Assembly (NCBI GenBank): GCA_015229045.1
Contig: JADGCJ010000067.1
Coordinates: 1-16,636 of the forward strand
Direction: 5' to 3'
From: Magnetococcales bacterium
GTDB lineage: Bacteria; Pseudomonadota; Magnetococcia; Magnetococcales; DC0425bin3
Length of the DNA stretch: 16,636 nt
The notes beneath the pieces were generated by a model. The model did not search any database. It saw only the letters and a program-made list of their open reading frames with translations, and had not been told where the DNA came from. Within the stretch, counting starts at the first letter, position 1, and the number at the start of each line of letters is the position of its first letter. Made by a program: the position numbers and the translations under genes. Of the stretch, positions 12,893-16,636 are shown piece after piece.

Positions 12893-15100
12893 TTATACAC
12901 TCCTGACAACCTCATCCCACCCCTCAACACCCGTATCACTCTTGAACCCAACCCTCACCAACCGACCCTCAACCCCTTTCCCCCCTCCTCCCTCACCCAC
13001 CAACGCAAAACCCACAACACCATCCCCCTCGGTGATCAAGGCCGTGGTCCGACAACACCACAAACGACGCCCCATCAAGGTCAGATGATGATCACCCGCC
13101 TGCCGCCAAGCCCTGGCCACACCATCCCACTCCCGTCGATAACAACTCTCGACCGCCACCAACCCCGGCAACAGCCAGCACAACAACCATGAATGCCAAG
13201 GCAAAGGGAGCAGATGAACCGGCGGCGCATCCCGCCATGTCACCTCGGCATCCATCAATGGTGTCAAACCCACCGCCAGCACAAAAGCATCGAAAGCCGG
13301 ATCCCCGGGACCGGAACGCTCATACAGGGCCAGCAGGTTGTCCGTCTCGACCAGCAGGATCCGGGCACCACTGTCGGCCACAAAAGCGAAGTGGTTGGTC
13401 GGATCGAGGTCCACTTCCAAAAGCAGCTCGCGCTGACCAACCGCGTAAGCCAAACGCCGCCCGATCTGAATATGCAGGCTGCGCTTCAACGCCTCGCTGA
13501 CATGAGGAACACTGACCAGATCATGCTCCTTCGGCACACCGTCGAGCAGGAACTGCCCGTCGATACACACGCCACTCAGATGAAAAGGACGTGTCGGACT
13601 GCCCAAGGCAAAGCCGGTCTGCACATGCAAATGAATGTGCGGCTGCGGTGAACGCCCGGAATTGCCGCACTGCCCCAAGGATTGGCCGGGCGTGACATGG
13701 TCGTAGCAGGCGACCGTGAGACTGTTCTGGCGCAAATGACCCATCAGGACATAATCCCCCCCGCCAATACCGATCAGGATATAGTTTCCCCAAGAGTTGA
13801 CCGCATCCACCTCACCGGGGGGGAGGTCGGGAAGATCGCTGCGCAGCGCCACCACCTGCCCCCACGCCGGGGAACGCACCACCTGCCCGAAACAGTAAAA
13901 GTCCTGCAATTCAGCCCCATCGCCACGATAGGCCTGGCCATCGACGAGACGATGAAAGTCGAGCGCATGCTGCCAGGGCGCCTGATGCGTATGCTGGCCG
14001 TCAAACCCCTGATAGAGATGCCATCGCCCCAAAAAGGGCGCACGCAAAGCGACGCTGTGCGCCGACAAACCCCGCGCCTCTGCCTGGCGACGACGCTCCA
14101 GGGAACGCTCCGGCAGCGATTCGGGCAACCAATAGCGCTCCCAGGCCGCTCCACGCTCGGGACGCAGCGTCAACATGACCAGCCAGGTGATGGCAAGATA
14201 AGGTAGCGACAAAGGCAGCAACGACATGAAATAAAAGGCATTGAACAAGGCTATGCTCGCAACGCAGGCACAAGCGGCGGAAAACATGGCCACCGCCACG
14301 GCGCGCCCGCCGGGAGAAGCGAACAGACCACCCGTCATGATCGCCGCCATGATGGCAGCACTGCTGGCGGCACTGCCGGCCAGTCCCGAAACCGGAATGG
14401 CCAACCCCGACAACACGACCTGGGCCAGAAGATCAGCCAACAGCGCCAGCAAAACCATGGTGCGCGACGACAAAGCCAGAGCTGCCAAGACAAAGGCCCC
14501 CCCCTCGGGGGTGCGAATCAGATAGATCCCCCCCAACGCCCGCAGAAATTCATACAAGGGAACCGGCAACCAGGCAAACGGAACCGGCTGCGGCGGCAAA
14601 GGGGCATAAGGCAACGCCATGGCCCGCCCCGCCGCCAACAGCAGGGTGCCGACAATGACAAACGATCCCGATAACAGTGGCAGGTTGTGGCGACGCAAAC
14701 CGGCGCCCATCCACGCCGAGACCAGAATGGCAAACGGCCCAGCACAGACAGCGAGTGCCAAAGTTCGCCAGCCGGGCGCAAAAAAGTAGCCGACCAGCAG
14801 TCCCGCCAGAATGCCGTTGACCACCTCCAACCCGCCCGCCGTCACCACGGCCAGGGCCAGCCAACGACGCAACAACAGGGTGGAAACACCTCCCACCACA
14901 CCAAAAATGCCCAACCAGGGCCGTGTCATGGTACAGGCGACCAGCAGCAGATTGGCTGCCGGGCGCGTAAACAGCATGAACGAACCATAACCATAGACCA
15001 GGTCATGGAGCAGTTGGCGCAGGGGATGCTCCCTCGGGAGGTGGAATGCGAACGACTCCCCTCTCCGGCGCGCCGGATTCTGGCCCCGTGGTACAGTCAT
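12893..15100 (-). CDS. Urea-transporter-like membrane protein fused to an M23 metallopeptidase domain
   Basis: A 735-aa fusion. Residues about 40-312 follow the two-fold repeat of bacterial urea transporters: LGIFGVVGGVSTLL and VNGILAGLLVGYFF, then LPLLSGSFVIVGTLL in the first half; FLRALGGIYLIRTPEGG, SGLAGSAASSAAIMAAIMTGG and YLAITWLVML in the second. The two selectivity motifs, normally NPxxG-like, read RPWLG (60-64) and TPEGG (197-201), so both Asn are lost. Residues about 360-510 are an M23 (lysostaphin-type) domain: H378 and D381 in WQHALDF, and HIHLH at 488-492 after CGNSGRSPQP. H378-xx-D is one residue tighter than the usual HxxxD. A further 220 residues follow, with a hydrophobic stretch at 629-652 and a Gly-rich tail. 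ATG 15100 overlaps the decarboxylase stop as ATGA. Arg-rich flanks of the membrane part suggest that both termini are cytoplasmic, odd for a cell-wall peptidase. Confidence 0.72.
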   Translation of the reverse strand: MTVPRGQNPARRRGESFAFHLPREHPLRQLLHDLVYGYGSFMLFTRPAANLLLVACTMTRPWLGIFGVVGGVSTLLLRRWLALAVVTAGGLEVVNGILAGLLVGYFFAPGWRTLALAVCAGPFAILVSAWMGAGLRRHNLPLLSGSFVIVGTLLLAAGRAMALPYAPLPPQPVPFAWLPVPLYEFLRALGGIYLIRTPEGGAFVLAALALSSRTMVLLALLADLLAQVVLSGLAIPVSGLAGSAASSAAIMAAIMTGGLFASPGGRAVAVAMFSAACACVASIALFNAFYFMSLLPLSLPYLAITWLVMLTLRPERGAAWERYWLPESLPERSLERRRQAEARGLSAHSVALRAPFLGRWHLYQGFDGQHTHQAPWQHALDFHRLVDGQAYRGDGAELQDFYCFGQVVRSPAWGQVVALRSDLPDLPPGEVDAVNSWGNYILIGIGGGDYVLMGHLRQNSLTVACYDHVTPGQSLGQCGNSGRSPQPHIHLHVQTGFALGSPTRPFHLSGVCIDGQFLLDGVPKEHDLVSVPHVSEALKRSLHIQIGRRLAYAVGQRELLLEVDLDPTNHFAFVADSGARILLVETDNLLALYERSGPGDPAFDAFVLAVGLTPLMDAEVTWRDAPPVHLLPLPWHSWLLCWLLPGLVAVESCYRREWDGVARAWRQAGDHHLTLMGRRLWCCRTTALITEGDGVVGFALVGEGGGGKGVEGRLVRVGFKSDTGVEGWDEVVRSV
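12966..12998 (-). other. G-quadruplex-capable G-run cluster in the UT-M23 coding strand
   Basis: On the coding (minus) strand there are five runs of 3-6 G separated by 3-4 nt: G3 (12998-12996), G3 (12992-12990), G6 (12985-12980), G4 (12976-12973) and G3 (12968-12966). This encodes part of the Gly-rich C-terminus about 75-100 nt before the stop codon. The surrounding 140 bp have almost no G on the plus strand, a sharp local skew. Confidence 0.6.
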
Positions 15101-16470
15101 GCCGTAGTCCGCAAGTGCGGCGGCAGACGATCATGGCGACACATGTCGGCCAGGGATTCGGCCTCGCGGATCACCGAATGCTCGCCGTCGAGATGAACCA
15201 GCACCACGGCTGGACGATACTCGATGAATTGCAGCCACTGGGTGTTGTTGTAGGCCCCGACCGGATTGAACACCAGCCGGTCTCCCACCGCCAGGGGTGG
15301 CAGATGAACGCTGTGCCGCATGACATCGATGTTCATGCACAAGGGACCGTACAACACGGTGTCGACCGGATCCCCCACCTTGGGTTTGGTCAATTTGACC
15401 GGATGGTGATACCACAAAGCCGTCAGCATGGTGTTGATGCCGGCATCCAGGACAGCGGCGGCGCGACCATCGGCCAGCCGCTTGGTGCCGACCACGGTGG
15501 TGGCCAGCGAAATGGCATCGTCGACCACGGCCCGCCCGCTTTCGATGATCAAGGTCGGACGGGGACCGGGACGGTCGGCCAGACTCTCCTCCAGCGCCGC
15601 GCAGACCGCCGAACCATACTCTTCCACGGCGGGAACCGCCTGCTCCGGCGGCAGATAGATCCCCTGCAAGGCGTTGCGCGAAGGCAATCCGCCGCCAATA
15701 TCCACGGTATCGATGACAATCTTGCCATCGGCCTCGATCGATTTCATGAAATGGCCCATCAGGCGGACCTGTTCGGCGAAGGCGCGAGTCTCCAGGATGA
15801 AGGTGCCAATATGGCTGTGCAACCCGGTGAGTTTGAGGTGCGCACTGTGTTTGATCCGGGTCACCGCGCTGTGCGCCTGACCCGATTCCAGATTGAAACC
15901 GAAGCGGCTCCACGGATCGGTGTAGCCGGTATTCAGATTGAGGCGCAGGGTGACGGGAACCACCTCGCCGCGACCACGGGCAATTTTTTCGATCAATTCC
16001 AGTTCATCGAGGTGGTCGACGTGCAAGCGCGCCCCTTCGGCGATGGCGCGTTCCAGAATGGCGCGAGGCTTGTTCGGACCGTTGAAGATGATGCGCTGAC
16101 CGGGAACACCCAAAAAACGGGCCTTTTCGTACTCAAAGGCGGAGACCACCTCGGCCCACGATCCCTCCTGATGCAGAATGCTGCAAATGGCGCTGGTGTA
16201 ATTGGTCTTGTAGGACCAGCCGTGGATCACGGGCTGATAATGGCGCTCAAAGGCCTCGCGCACCCGGCGCACATTGTCGCGCAGGCGCCGTTCCGAAGCG
16301 ATGAACAGCGGCGAGCCATGGCGCGACAGCAGGTACTCCACGTCGACGCCATCGACCTGTTGCCAGCAGTTGTCCCGGGCGATACGACGACCGAACTTGC
16401 TGCTGTCGTGGCGATGCGGCGTGATATAAGGGGGTTCCCAGCCACGTTTGGCGCCTGCGTCTTTGGACAT
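15097..16470 (-). CDS. Type III PLP-dependent amino acid decarboxylase (LysA/ornithine decarboxylase fold), substrate unknown
   Basis: A 457-aa cytoplasmic enzyme of the alanine-racemase-fold decarboxylase group (Orn/Lys/Arg/DAP decarboxylase family 2). K88 in HGWSYKTNY is the expected PLP lysine. GLHSHIG (217-223), DIGGGLPS (257-264) and ESGRAVV (310-316) form the PLP phosphate and substrate pocket. GPLCMNID (375-382) replaces the CES or CDG motif of DAP and ornithine decarboxylases, and NPVGAYNN (402-409) supplies the usual tyrosine. The altered CMN motif argues against plain LysA or ornithine decarboxylase, so the substrate is left open. ATG 16470 has GGAAG about 8 nt upstream; the frame extends to 16548 but that part overlaps a dispersed repeat. 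It overlaps the UT-M23 gene by 4 nt, so the two are probably co-translated. Confidence 0.82.
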   Translation of the reverse strand: MSKDAGAKRGWEPPYITPHRHDSSKFGRRIARDNCWQQVDGVDVEYLLSRHGSPLFIASERRLRDNVRRVREAFERHYQPVIHGWSYKTNYTSAICSILHQEGSWAEVVSAFEYEKARFLGVPGQRIIFNGPNKPRAILERAIAEGARLHVDHLDELELIEKIARGRGEVVPVTLRLNLNTGYTDPWSRFGFNLESGQAHSAVTRIKHSAHLKLTGLHSHIGTFILETRAFAEQVRLMGHFMKSIEADGKIVIDTVDIGGGLPSRNALQGIYLPPEQAVPAVEEYGSAVCAALEESLADRPGPRPTLIIESGRAVVDDAISLATTVVGTKRLADGRAAAVLDAGINTMLTALWYHHPVKLTKPKVGDPVDTVLYGPLCMNIDVMRHSVHLPPLAVGDRLVFNPVGAYNNTQWLQFIEYRPAVVLVHLDGEHSVIREAESLADMCRHDRLPPHLRTTA

Positions 16471-16511
16471 GATGGACTTCCGATTGAGAATAGAAAGAAA
16501 ATGAAGAAAAA

Positions 16512-16555
16512 GGGCAGACGGAGCCTCCCCCTTGAATCTCTCAACCACTTTTAAA
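16512..16555. repeat. Repeat block A, copy 2
   Basis: Contains CGGAGCCTCCCCCTTG and ends in TTTTAAA, matching 5295-5336 with several substitutions. Here it joins directly to block B. It lies in the leader of the decarboxylase gene. Confidence 0.65.
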
Positions 16556-16636
16556 CCGAATCTATTTCGAGATGCGTAGTTTTTTTTTAAACTATTGAAA
16601 GACTGGGATGGTCCAGGAAGGGCTGTGCCCTTCCTG
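16549..16636 (-). repeat. Dispersed repeat block B, copy 2 (cut by the window end)
   Basis: About 88 bp nearly identical to 5147-5232. Shared segments include AAACCGAATC, GAGATGCGTA, a T-run, and ACTATTGAAAGACTGGGATG. It ends at the window edge in a perfect 10-bp inverted repeat CAGGAAGGGC (16614-16623), TGT, GCCCTTCCTG (16627-16636). It may carry the promoter or leader of the decarboxylase operon, or be a mobile palindromic element; the sequence past the window would decide. Confidence 0.75.

Noticed and set aside
11058..16470. N-acetylglutaminylglutamine amide osmolyte cluster
   Set aside because: That pathway needs a GNAT/ATP-grasp fusion and a longer amidotransferase; neither is next to this AsnB.
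15097..16470. Straight annotation as lysA
   Set aside because: The substrate motif reads CMN instead of CES, and the gene is coupled to a membrane-peptidase fusion instead of lysine-pathway genes.

Overview
The window comes from a GC-rich proteobacterial genome. The gene set (a pyrR-pyrB-pyrC-pyrK cluster, DUF2782, an Rpn-type nuclease, urea-transporter-like fusions) and the many GC-rich hairpin repeats recall Magnetococcales or similar deep-branching Proteobacteria. No marker gene is present, so this placement is an impression only. Eleven of the twelve genes I accept are on the minus strand. No tRNA, rRNA, CRISPR array or insertion sequence was recognised.

Region 1 (1-4059) is a pyrimidine operon read leftwards: pyrR, pyrB, pyrC and pyrK. 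PyrB/PyrC overlap by 4 nt and PyrC/PyrK are 5 nt apart. The leader of pyrR holds two mutually exclusive stems but no recognisable PyrR box or U-tract terminator. A Shine-Dalgarno-like motif at the left edge suggests that the operon continues outside the window.

Region 2 (4060-5378) has an Rpn/PD-(D/E)XK nuclease gene with a Gly-Arg-Glu repeat tail. It is preceded by a dispersed repeat block whose second copy lies at the right edge of the window.

Region 3 (5379-8236) is a tight three-gene unit: a DUF2782 secreted protein, an MFS transporter and a 416-aa ATP-grasp-like ligase, closed by an intrinsic terminator. The divergent nudF gene (ADP-ribose pyrophosphatase) starts next to it at 8340.

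Region 4 (9158-16470) is the most unusual part. A type III PLP decarboxylase overlaps, by ATGA, a urea-transporter-like membrane protein fused to an M23 metallopeptidase domain. After two tandem terminators and a repeat-rich spacer come a glutamine-dependent asparagine synthetase, a second membrane protein (half urea-transporter-like, then TPR, then more membrane helices) and a small acidic protein, closed by a strong terminator. The two membrane proteins look like a diverged pair. With the two amino-acid enzymes they form a candidate uncharacterised system for making, sensing or moving an amine or amide compound. That functional link is inference from gene order and domain content.
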